Positions 1-12,000 of a stretch of DNA of 64,000 nt are shown here, piece by piece. Both the position numbers and the translations under genes were made by a program. This DNA comes from Onchidella celtica (taxonomy: Eukaryota > Mollusca > Gastropoda > Systellommatophora > Onchidiidae), in NCBI GenBank assembly GCA_963931925.1, contig OZ007576.1, positions 11,316,261 to 11,380,260 of the forward strand, in the 5' to 3' direction. Each line of letters opens with the position of its first letter. Position 1 is the stretch's first letter. The notes beneath the pieces were generated by a model. It ran no database searches. It had not been told where the DNA came from and worked only from the letters and a program-made list of their open reading frames with translations.

Positions 1-71
1 CATAAGTTGGATCCCAAATTGTCAGTATAATGTAAATAATTTGTAAATAAATCAAATTTAACACAACAAAC

Positions 72-3000
72 CTCTTCTACACTTTTATGGGTTGCTATCA
101 CTGCCTTCACAGCAGCCCGTTGCTCATCATACTGTTCTTGTTCAGAAAGCAGACGCTTAATGTTATCCACTTCTGCATCTTTAGTGTGCAGCTGTGCTTC
201 CAGGTCCGCTTTCTCTTCCACCAGGACCCTTGCCTGTTTTTTCTGTGTTGTGTTCTTGCGTCGCAAGTCTGCATTGACTTTTGCTATACGCTCAAGCTGA
301 GCTTGTAACTGCAGATAAAATCAGGTACCGTATGGTTGAGTAGTGGTTTAGAGACAGAGAGAAAAGACATGGCTGAATGAGATAGGAATATACCTAAGAG
401 GCAAAGTCCAACAGATAAGACAGGTGAAGCAAGGATAATTTATATCTTCATGATTTTCCCCTTGTCAACAGTAGTTCGTTTACTCGTATTTTACCTGTAC
501 TTTTGTTATGATAAAATTTCTCAATTCATAAAAACAAAGTATAAGTTTATTTGTATATATCGCATTCGTTAACAGCCTAGCCTCGCTGGTTTTTTATTTA
601 TTCCACTTTGAAAGAGCAGAAATGTGTCTCTCGGCTAGCAATATTTGCTTAAAGCATGAAGGATTAAACACACCGATTTTGATTGGACTGGTGGTATGCA
701 ATTTCATTCTCCATAACATTTATCGCATTGAAATGGCTACAATGCTACTGACACAATTGCCTGTAGTGCAGTAGATGTCTTATGTAAGCCAGACCTAAAA
801 ATCCAGATTGAACCATCTTCATATAATACAGATCTTTTAAGAAGTATACAGTAATTCATATAATCTCAAACAACTCTTACACAAAACTGGTCTTTCGTGG
901 CAACCTTTTTCCACCAATGTACCTAGCGTAAATGTCAAATTTGATTCAACTTACTGCATCACAGTCCACTCCTTTTTGACTCAGCTCTCTCTTCAAGCTT
1001 CGCAACTCTTCCCTCTGTTTATCTACAGTTTCTTTAAGTTTTGTTAACACTTTGATTTCTTCCTCTTCTGTCTCTGTAGAGTTAACATTAAAACAGTAAA
1101 GACTAGATACAGCATAAGGGCAAATGAATAAGATCGCTGAAAGTAATGTCCAGAAAATACATGATACCATAATCAACAGTGTTGAGTATAAATATTATTA
1201 GTAATATTACAATTCTTTCAAAATTTTATTATTATATTTTCTTGTTGTTTGTTTCTAACATGGTGCTTTGAAAAATTCAATTGTTTTTGTTGGGTTTTTT
1301 TTGGCCCACATTTTAACTTTGGCCATACCCTGCCAGGTTTTCTATGGTTTCTTTTCTTACAACAATTATTCAACGACCAGCCATTTTCAGCACAAACTGA
1401 ACTTGCAAAAGCAGGTCTTGAGAACCCATTAGTATTGTTACAGCTGGTGCGTTGAAATACTTCAACAAAAAACATAAAAATAACACTTTAAGTCGCACTT
1501 TGTCACATATAATGGTAAAATTTCAACATCAGTGCTGGTGGGAGCCACACAAAGAATCTGACTTCAAATAATTCTTACACTCTGCAGGTGTATTACTATT
1601 GGCTTTTAACAGACAGATATGTAGAATGAGTATGACTTTTACCTTGTCGTTTTGCTGTAAACTCAGCAACAACTGCATGTTTTTCATTGCGTGCACTGTC
1701 TTTCAAACGCTTGTTTTCATCCTGCAGTCTGTTCACAACACAAAGAAGTTCCTTTACTTCAGATTGCCAGTTTTCTTCAATAGCTTCAAGTTCCTGGAGT
1801 AACAAATCAAAACAAGTCCATGACATAATACTAGAGAATTTTCAATGGAGTAGAAAAAATATGGAAATCTCATACTCTGAAATTTCATGCTCAGTTTTGC
1901 TGAACACTACTGGACCAGCACACAGAAAAACAAATGAGCTGTCCAACATTCCTATGGTTTCATCATCACTATTCTAGGCATACAGTGAACAAATGCCAGA
2001 CTTAATAACCAAACTGAGGATGGCATTTTATTATGGCCATGAAACTGTAAGAGGCAAACATACTGCCACAGTAAAAATATAGTTGGGAAAAGTATGAATA
2101 CTCTTCTTTTCAGAGATATTCTCAATTATAAAGTGGTTATAATATATCTGGTATGCCAAAATTACAGCCAGAACTTCACAGAATTCACAAGACCTCCCTC
2201 TCCCATCCTTTTCTAGATTCAGGCGACACCAAAGATTTTTTCCCCACTTCTTGAATCCTCCCAGTGCCCTCTGATAACACATAACACAGATAAAACACTG
2301 TCTACATTGGGGGTTTGTTTATAAGTAAATTCACATGTTAGGTGAGTTTTATTTCTTGTAAATCTGCAAGGGTATTTTAAGAGCCACATTATAAATATTA
2401 CGTTGTCACTTCATGTGACTGCATCTTGAGTGGGAATTCTTTTAGACTCATACCATGGAACTTGGAACATTCACAAAAGGTCATGGGGAAAATGTGATTC
2501 TTAATTTCACATCACTCATGGGAATTCTTGGTCTTCTCATGCCACTGGCCTACAGATAGCTAAGCCTACAAATTTTATAAGCAGTGAAATAATACACTTC
2601 AGTACATTTTTTATTATAAACACCAACTTCAAATCTTGAGCCATGGCTAAACTTAACATTCAGCATACACCTGATCTCTTGAACTTTTTTTTTCTTCATT
2701 AAACCTTTTCAATTTGTGACACTGTGTTCATCATTCTTTCCCTCCTCTCGTGTTGAGGAAAATCAATGTGTCAAGCCAAGTTGGAGCATTTTAAATAAAA
2801 ATGCTATCCAGCAATGCCTGATATACAGCGATACACTTAAAAACAGAAAAATACCTACACTTTCCTCCACTATGAATTGGACCTCATTGAAAATGTACTG
2901 GATATGACTATGACTACCATGTGGTCATGAAACACCTCATGAAACACCTACATTGATTTAACCTTTCTGATAAGTTACTGTCTCAGATAACCATTATGAT

Positions 3001-6000
3001 ATATCACAAGGTCAAATAACTGACACAATTTCCATCAGACAATGTCAGATTTATACATTATCCACATCCTACACTGTCTCCCAGAGGCATACTGATAAAA
3101 TTTCACATTCAAAATAAGAAGTATTCAATCTATATTTCACACTTCCTAGAAATAAATATTCTCAGTCCACAATAGAGTAGGCCTACTTAAAGACTTACTT
3201 TTAAATCTAACAATTATCTGTACTAAAGAAAACTGATCAACAATCATCAAAACTTTCCCATCTGAATCCCATGTGAATTGTGTACTGCGCCTGGCAGGCT
3301 GCGTTACAATTTGCTCTGTAGTTTCTGTGTATTTTTAGTATTTCATCACTGGATTTCATTTCTGAAACTTTGTGGACTGTTAGTTCAAGTGACTGTGATC
3401 ATTTTGGCATAAAAATTATGAGATTTGGTGTGAAAACTAGCTGGATTTTCAAGAGTATTTCTTACATGATGGAGTTTTTTATATTGGCCATAGCTATATT
3501 CAACCTTTCACGCTTCGTTTCGAGATTCGTGTTCACTCACGCGCCTATCCCACACACAGACCACACAGGTAACAGGGGAAATCCCCAGTCAAGATTTATT
3601 GCCTTGTCACCCTACGGCCAGCGACGGGCAGAGTCGGAGAATGAAAGGGCTATCTGGTTACAGGACAGGGGGGGGGGAACTAAATTATACCCTGTGCAGA
3701 AGGAGTTAACATCTGTGCATATTGTGTACACCAAAGATCAGTTGAGGAGTGTAAAGAGTCAACGCACACACCCTGTGCCATCAACCCTACTAAATAAACT
3801 GTCTATTTTAGGTATCAAAAGACAGCCTTGTTCGTGTGGAGCAAAGAAGGTTAAGAGAGGAAAACGGGGTGGCCGTAGAAAGCAGCGGCGGATCCAGGTT
3901 GTAATGTCTAACCGTGGAGCGGAGACAAAACAAAAACGGAAGGCTACAATTTCACCTAACTTGATTACTATTGACACTAGACTGAACACACAAGATCTAT
4001 CTTCAAATTTAAAAGTTATGTTGCTCAACACTCAGTCTGTCCGAAATAAAACTGCTATTGTCAATGATTTGATATGTGAAATGAACGTCGACCTCGCATT
4101 TCTTACAGAAACGTGGCTGTTAGCTAGTGGTGATGAAATAGCATTGCATGATCTAACACCCCAGGGATTTAAAACAACATCATTCCCACGGCTTACAGGC
4201 AGAGGAGGAGGAGTATGTTTGATGTACAGAGAGTCCATCCATGTATGTAGTAAGAGAATATCCCACTATGCCAGTTTTGAATGTATGGAATCGGAAGTTG
4301 TCTTGAATAGTCGGCCCTTTACCTTCCTGTGCATCTATCGGCCCCCTCCAAACAGAATGAACAAATTTACCACCAAAAACTTTATTGAGGAATTTCAAGA
4401 CCTAATTGACCCATACATGGGCAGAAAGCATCGACCCATCGTTTTGATTCGGAAAGCGACCAGGATGCAATGGCTATGAAAAACATTCTAGCCACTCGAG
4501 GAATTATACAAATCATCAACAGCCCCACCCATAACAAGAATCACATTCTAGACTGGATTGTTATTGATGAGAACACTGTTTCAACAAAAAATCTCCAGGT
4601 AGCGGACAAAGCCATCAGCGACCATTATGTCATCACGTTAGAGTTAGACATTGAAAAACCGGGACCGCGTAAACGTACGATCACCGGCAGAAATGTAAAA
4701 AACATGAACCAATGTCAGTTTCATGCAGACTTGGAAAAGCTCAGTCCGTCCCACAGACTAATAAATTAAACAGACTGGATGATCCCATTGTGTGACGTCA
4801 CAAAACAGCGAAAGGTCATGAACCATTCGCCACATTAGATTTACGGTTGCGACCGACGCTTCAGCACAGTTACAATGCAGCGGTCGTTAAAAGTCCAGAC
4901 GGTCATAATTTATAACAATTAAAAAAAGGCAGCTGTAGACAATAAAATGAAAGGATAGGCAAGACAATGCATTATCAATACATGTACAACCAATCTTGAC
5001 AAATAAAAAGAAATTTCTAATGCAGATAGAACTAAAATCGGAATTTCCCGAGCGGCGGCCACGTTGGTTATGCGGCCGCATCTCATTAACTTCCGTAAAA
5101 AACGACACAGCCCGAAGCTTGTGTTTCCAGTCTGGTTATTTATTAGTCTGTGGTCCGTCCATACTACAAAGCCCAAACAAAGTCGAACGTGTATAATGTT
5201 CATATGCGCGAGCTGCTAGACCGACACGCCCCTCTTCGCACCAGGACTGTTTCAGAACGACCCTCAGCACCATGGATGACGCTAGACATCAAAGCGGCTA
5301 AGGCTGAACGACGACAGGCAGAGAGGAAGTGGAGAGTGACAAAACTAACAGTACACAGACAAATATACAAACATATGCATCATAGAGTGAAAGAACTGAT
5401 CTGTGCTGCTAAAAACGAATTTTTTAATTACATGATATCAGATTGTACTTCAACGAGGAACTTATTTCGATTAAGTAAATTTCTTTGTGGTAAAGCAAAA
5501 TCAAGCGCATTTCCTCAGTATATCCCACAAAGTGAGATAGCTGACAGTTTTGGCAAGTATTTTAGTGAAAAAATCTCAGCAATACGATCAAAACTTGATT
5601 TGTCTTCCGCACCACCACCCAAATTTGAATCATTTGCTGGCACTGAAATGTCACGTTTTGGCACTGTTTCAGTGGAAACTGTTAAGTCAATTATAAAGTT
5701 CTCCCCACCTAAGTCTTGCTGCCTGGACCCCATTCCAACACCTGTGTTAATTGACAACATAGATACTTACTTATGGATTAATGGGTCTAGGGTAGCGTTA
5801 GCTAATAGTCGACCCATCTCCTACTGTCCACCACTTATCCAACTTGTTTTTGAAGGTGTTTATGTTCTCTGATGATACGACTGATTCTGGAAGTCCATTC
5901 CAAGCACCAACAATGCGCTGGCTAAAAAATTTCTGTCGAATTTGGGATAACGAGCGAGGTTTTTGTAGTTTAAGGCTGTGACCGCGTAAGTGGTCTGAGG

Positions 6001-9000
6001 AAGATCGGTTGAAAAACTGAGTCCATTCTACATTTTCAAAACCTTTTAAGAGTTTAAAAACTTCAATCAAATCCCCTCTCAGTCGTCTCTGTTCCAGGGT
6101 CAGTAGCTTCAATTTTTCCAGTCTATCATTGTAAGGAAGATCTCTGATTTCTTTAACTAGTTTAGTAGCTCTACGTTGCACTCCCTCAATGAGCTGGATG
6201 TCCTTGACATAGTAGGGGCTCCAGGCTTGGTAGCAATACTCAACATGAGGTCTGACATATGTTTTGTATATCACACTAAATGTTTTTGTGTCAAGATGAT
6301 GGAACGATCGCTTAACCATCTTTAGGACTGAATTTGCCTTCTTTACCGCTTGCACACAGTGTGTGGTAGGTTTCAAGTCGCTCGTAATAACCACACCCAG
6401 GTCCTTTTCTACACTAATGTTTTCCAGGTCTTTCCTTGTCATACCATCTATCATTGTATAAGTGAAATCAATCTTCTTTGCTTTGTTCCTCTGCATTTGC
6501 ATGCTTTTACATTTTCCGACATGAAGCTTTAATAGCCATTGATCCGACCAGTCTACAACAGAGTCAAGGTCTTTCTGGAGGTCATTACAATCTTCTACAC
6601 TTATCACAGTTTTCCACATCTTTGTGTCGTCTGCAAAAATCTTTACGTCACAGTGAACGATTTCTGGAATGTCATTTACATACAGAAGAAACAGTAGCGG
6701 TCCCAGAACTGATCCCTGTGGTACACCGCTATTTACTGGAGACCAGCCCGAAAAATTTCCTTCCACACTCACCCTCATTTTTCTGCCTACAAGGAAGGCC
6801 TCAATCCACTGGCAAATCTTTAGGCTTATTCCGTAACTTCTTACTTTCACAAGAAGGCGCTGAAAAGGCACGGTGTCGAAGGCCTTTTGGAAGTCCAGGA
6901 AAACACAGTCCACCTGTTTCCCCTCAGCAGTGTCCTGGGTCCAGCTCTCTAGAGTTTCCAAAAGATTTGTTAAACAACTTCTGCCTTTCTGAAAACCGTG
7001 CTGATGACGTGAAAGCATGACGTGCTTATCCAGGTGTTCAACAATCTTGTTCCTGATGACAGTTTCTAGAAGTTTACAGATAATGCTGGTAAGTGCCACT
7101 GGTCTATAGTTAGACGGCTGGGATCTATTCCCTTTCTTAAAGATCGGGCTGACATTTGCCATTTTCCACTCTGTAGGGAGTACTCCAATATCAAGGGATT
7201 TCCTAAACAACATATATAATGGTTTGGCCAAGGCATAGCATTCTTTAAAAAACTTTGGATGTAGCTTGTCAGGCCCTGGTGACTTCTCGGGTTTGAGCTG
7301 GAATAGAAGTTGAGTAACATCATTTTCTGTAAACTGGATATCGTTTAAAAAGTCGTCATTTCCAACTCGCGGAGTCAATACTGGACAATCTCCATCGGGT
7401 TCATAAATGTATACTGATTTAAAAAAAGAATTTAATGTCTCTGCTGCTTCTTTACGTGTCTGTGTACATGTGCCCTCTTCAGTCATTAGATCTGGGATAC
7501 TAGATTTAACACTTTGCTGCTTCTTGACGTAGCTATAGAAGTTTTTAGGGTTTTCTTTGAAAGAGTTTACTAGCTTGGTTTCATAATCTGCTTTAGCCTG
7601 ACGGCACACTTTTGTGGCTTCATTTCTCATCTTTACATAGGCTTCATGATCTTTACCTCTCCCAAGCCGTTTGTATCTTTCATAAAGGGCATGCTTTTTC
7701 TTTATTACCTTGAGTGCCTTCTTTGTAATCCATTGTGGTCTTTGATTTTCAGATGGAGGCTTTTGTTTGGGAACAAACTTGACAGCAATGTTCATTACTA
7801 CTTTCTTAAAAGAATTCCAGTTTTCATCTATATCTGCACTGATCAGCACCTCCTCCCAATTTTTTTCCTCAAATGCTGTATTTGCTGCCTTGTAGTCACC
7901 CTTCCAGTAATTTAATTTGTCTTTAGGTTGGTCAATAGTTACACAAGACTGTATTGGTATTTCAAAAAGCCACTGAATACCCACATGGTCGCTTTTTCCT
8001 AGGGGCGCACATGGCCGAATATCACTTACTTTTTCCTCATCTAGAGTAAAAATCAGGTCTAGAATAGATCTACCTTCGCAAAGTGTTGGGAAGGTCACAT
8101 GCTGGGTAAGGTACATATCCAGGATCTTGTTAAGAAAAATACTGGGAAAAGCTGATGGCGCTTCAAGATTATCAAAATCAATCTTAGGCATGTTAAAGTC
8201 CCCCATCAGTAGTATCTCCAATGATTTCAATGTATCGATTCTTTCAAGCACGTTTATTACACTACTGTTTTGCTCAGCAGAACTGTCTGGGGCTCGGTAG
8301 CAAACTCCGATAATTAAATCTTTGTCATGTCCTACCCTCACTCTGCAAAAGATAGCTTCGACTTCTAGGTCCTCTGTAATGTCACCTGCCGGTGAAGGGT
8401 TTAGCTTCTCACTTATCAACAGGAACACTCCACCCCCTCGTCTCACGGATCGATCCTTTCGAAAAAGGCAGTACCCATCAGTCCTAAACATCCTGTCTGG
8501 AACAGTGTCTCCACCCCATGTCTCGGAGTTTCCAATTATATCTGGTTTATTTCCGGCGACAAAATTTTTAAACTCATCAATCTTATTTATTAAACTTCTT
8601 GCGTTAGTGTAATAACATGAAAATTTAGAACTGTTTATATTAGTAGAAACTCCTGTACAATCTTTTATGTTTTTACTTCTTAACTTGAGGGCTTGTCCGG
8701 TTTCCTTCTTTGTCCCGGGCCCGGCCATGGGTGACGCTTCTGAATATTTCCTCTGAATATCACCAGATCTTTTTCCCCCGCTGCTTCCCTTTTTTTTAGC
8801 TCTTCCACCAGCTTCTTTCTCTCGTCTCTCTCTTTCATAGTCATATCCTTCTTTATGTGGCAGTTTTTTAAACCCTCATCCTCTCTCTCCGCTAGCTTCT
8901 TTGATGATCTTAACAATGTGGCCTGCTGGATCTTGTTTTGCAGTTTCACTTTCATGGGCCTAGTTTCTCCCTTCTTCACACTGTCTTCCCTACTGCCAAG

Positions 9001-12000
9001 TCTGTGACAACTCACAACCTCAATGTCTTTCACCTCGATCTCTTCACATATTTTCAAGAATCTCGCTTTATCATGATCAATCCTTTTCTTATAATCCTTA
9101 TCGTCACATTCTGGGACTCCGAACACAATGACATTTGCTTTTCTCTCCTCCCTTTCCATAAGTTCTTTCTGAGCCTCTAAGACCTTCTCACCTGCAACGG
9201 TTTCAAAAGTGTCGTCAATCACATTCACTCGCTTTTTTATAATGTTCACTTCTTCCTGACTGTGCACAACTTGCTTCTCAAGTGAAGATACCCTCTCCTC
9301 AGTTTGTTCCTGCCTAGCTTCTAGTCGGGCTAACGCTGATGTAATTTTTAAGACATTTTTATCGCAGTGCCGACAATACCAATGAAAGCCTTTTCGAAGG
9401 TCACCAAGACAATTTATCATATTGTAGTTCTCTTCAGAAATTCCCTCACAAACTGCATGGAACCAAAATTCACATAGCTCACAGCATAAGCCACTGTCAT
9501 TTTCCCCTACAGTTTTGTGGCAAACACCACAATCACTGTCCCTATGCTCTTCATCATCGTCTTCAACCTCTGACACTAGGATAGCACCTGATCTAACTTC
9601 TGACACTTTAGGAGCAGATACAGATTTAGATTTCCCTGACCCGCCATTCTGAACCTGCTGACCTGATTTGCTGGGTCTAGATCTAGTATCAACAGTTTCG
9701 TCAGGCTTGTTGCTGTTTTCAGCGAGGCACTGGAACAGATTTGTTTTCACACTCTCAGGTTGTGAAGATGATCTAGATCTGGTTGATGAAACCGAACTAC
9801 GGCTGCCTGTAGCTTTCCTGGTGTACATGGTGGGACAGTTTGGAGGTAGGAACTAATTTGCATACAACTAAACCCAAGCCCAAAAATCACTCCTAGTACA
9901 GCTTTGCTTGAAAAATCACTATCTATCTATCCATGAAATGTTTCAAATTTGTCACTTTAAACTAATATTATTAGTCGTTTTCCTCAAGGCAAAACACAGC
10001 CGCCATCTTGAATGATGACGGATAGTTTTGCTGAGATTGTTACAGTTATTATTAACGAATCGCTCCAGTCAGGAACAGTCCCATCACCTTTTAAACAAGC
10101 AATCGTCACACCCCTTTTGAAGAAGAACAATTTGTCCCCAGAAGAATTGAAGAATTTCAGGCCCGTGTCAAATCTTCCATTTGTATCAAAAATTTTAGAA
10201 AAAGTAGTTCTTGGTCAATTGAAGAACCACCTGAGTCAAAATAAATGAAGTGTATCAATCTGCCTACAGGGAATTCCATAACACAGAGACTGCCCTTCTC
10301 AAAGTTCAAAACGATCTCTTGTGTGCTGCTGATGGAGGGATGGTTGCCATCTTGGCCCTCCTTGACCTTAGTGCAGCTTTTGATACTATTGACCATTCTA
10401 TCCTCATTGAGAGGCTAGATAAGACCTTTGGTTTATCTGGGACTGTTCTCAAATGGTTCAAGTCATATCTATGTGACCGTACCCAATCAGTTCTTGTAGA
10501 TAGAAATATGTCAACATCTTTCAAACTACATTTTGGTGTGCCCCAAGGATCTGTATTGGGTCCTCTTTTGTACACGCTGTATACACAGCCACTTGGTTCA
10601 ATCATAAGAAAGCATAATGTGAAATATCATATGTACGCTGACGACACCCAGCTGTATATGTCTGTTCCACCCTGTGACATCAAGAAACTAGTTACTTCTA
10701 TAGAGTGTTGCACTGATGATGTGAAAAACTGGATGGAATCTAACAAGCTAAAGATGAATGAAGATAAGACTGAAGTGATATTGTGTAACACAAAGAGAGG
10801 ATGGAATCCGAGTGATGTGGGGAATATCTGCATTGGGAATGAGAACATATCTTTTTCAGAGAAGGCTAGAAATTTGGGGGTATATTTTGACTCAAAGCTT
10901 TCCATGCATTTCCATGTTCATAATTTGTGTAGAACCATCTACTGTGAGATGCGCAGAGTAAGTCAAATGTCATCTTTTCTAAGCGAAGACTCTGTGAGGG
11001 TCTTGATCTCATCGTTTATATTTTCTCGCTTAGATTACTGCAATTCCCTTCTTGCGAACTTACCCAATGAAACTTTAAACAGACTGCAACGATTTCAAAA
11101 CCAAGCTGCTAGAATTGTCTTAAAGAAGGAAAAGAGTGAACACATTATCCCCATGCTTATTAAACTGCACTGGTTACCAGTTAAGTTGCGAATCCAGTAC
11201 AAAATAGCAGTTCTGTGTTACAAGTGCATAAACAAAACTGCACCACCTTACCTTTCCACTCTGGTAGAGCCCTACTCACCACCTCGTTCTTTAAGATCAG
11301 GCGATCAGGGCCTTCTTAAGATTTTTAACTGCAAGTCAAAGAAACTAGGAGGCAGAGCATTTACACACTGTGCCCCGCACATCTGGAACTCACTGCCAAA
11401 ATCATTGCGGGAAGTATCTACCGAGTCAAAATTCAAAACTGGTCTAAAAACCCACCTTTTTAAAAAACACTTTCAGTTGTGAAGTCTCATTCCCAATCCA
11501 TTTATTTTCTCATTTCACTTTAATTTTGCTGTTTTATCGTTTAATTTCTGTCTTATAGTATGTTATGTGTGTGTATCTATGTATACAATGTATGTGTAGC
11601 AGAGAGAGAGAGGGTGAGAGAAGAGAGCGTGAGTTGCAGATGGAGAGAACACGACTTTCTGTAAAGCGCCTAGAGCAAACAGTTTGGATTGGGCGCTATA
11701 TAAATGATCTTCATTATTATTATTATTATTATCTTCTTCTTCTTCTATTGTACAAAAAAAAAAAAAAAAAAATCAATCTTCTGAAGGAATAATGGACAAG
11801 TTTCAACTGAAAATTATGGTGTAATAGATCTAAGAACATAATTATATTGCATTATATCTAACTACTAAGCAAATTATGAATATCCGGCACATTCTCAATG
11901 TCACAGTAACTTTGATTAAGGCAGGTTTCAGAAAATTGGGTCACAATGACAGTTCAGATTTCAGTGTCTTATAGTTTCATAAATATTGTTTTTCTTGAAT

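Larger units (their letters stand above)
5766..10020 (-). mobile_element. Complete-looking CR1-type LINE inserted in the L2-like LINE
   Basis: The 4,255-bp element holds two uninterrupted ORFs in the order ORF1 (9828-8680) and ORF2 (8728-5798). A 5' UTR of about 190 bp starts near 10020, and the 3' UTR after the ORF2 stop is only about 32 bp, ending in short AAGT repeats. GATA occurs directly at 5762-5765 and 10021-10024. Removing the element plus one GATA joins the host L2 frame precisely (ATA GAT AGT TTT), which fixes the borders. CR1-clade assignment rests on the PHD-type zinc finger in ORF1, the endonuclease/RT type and the very short 3' end. It looks young and possibly able to move. Confidence 0.88.
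3370..11482 (+). pseudogene. L2-like LINE ORF2 remnants (endonuclease plus reverse transcriptase)
   Basis: Open pieces lie at 3370-4479 (N-terminal region and endonuclease), 4470-4750 (endonuclease end), 5150-5765 (linker), 10021-10248 (RT start: PLLKK, NFRPVSNLPFVSKILEK) and 10250-11482 (RT fingers/palm through the C-terminal domain). The last piece is a clean 410-residue stretch that includes HMYADDTQLY. The L2/CR1 group assignment rests on these motifs and on the 3' tail. The pieces are separated by one internal deletion, two one-base shifts and two inserted elements, so no full protein can be made. Confidence 0.8.
3280..11742 (+). mobile_element. L2-like non-LTR retrotransposon (LINE), decayed, with two elements inserted in it
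   Basis: About 3.8 kb of LINE sequence remains once two insertions are discounted (4752-5152 and 5766-10020). The left limit is approximate. Order: basic region (KRGKRGGRRKQRR) near 3865-3900, apurinic-type endonuclease from about 4010 (LLNTQSVRNK, TETW, GRGGGV, YRPP), the endonuclease end with SDH at about 4617, a linker at 5160-5760, then reverse transcriptase (LDLSAAFDTIDH, GVPQGSVLGPLL, YADD) and the C-terminal LHWLPV and APHIWNSLP motifs up to 11482. The 3' end is of L2 type: GGGCGCTATATAAATGATC followed by (ATT)n. The copy is dead. The endonuclease core has lost a piece at about 4445, where the GDFN motif should be. One-base shifts lie near 5160 and 10245. Confidence 0.85.
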
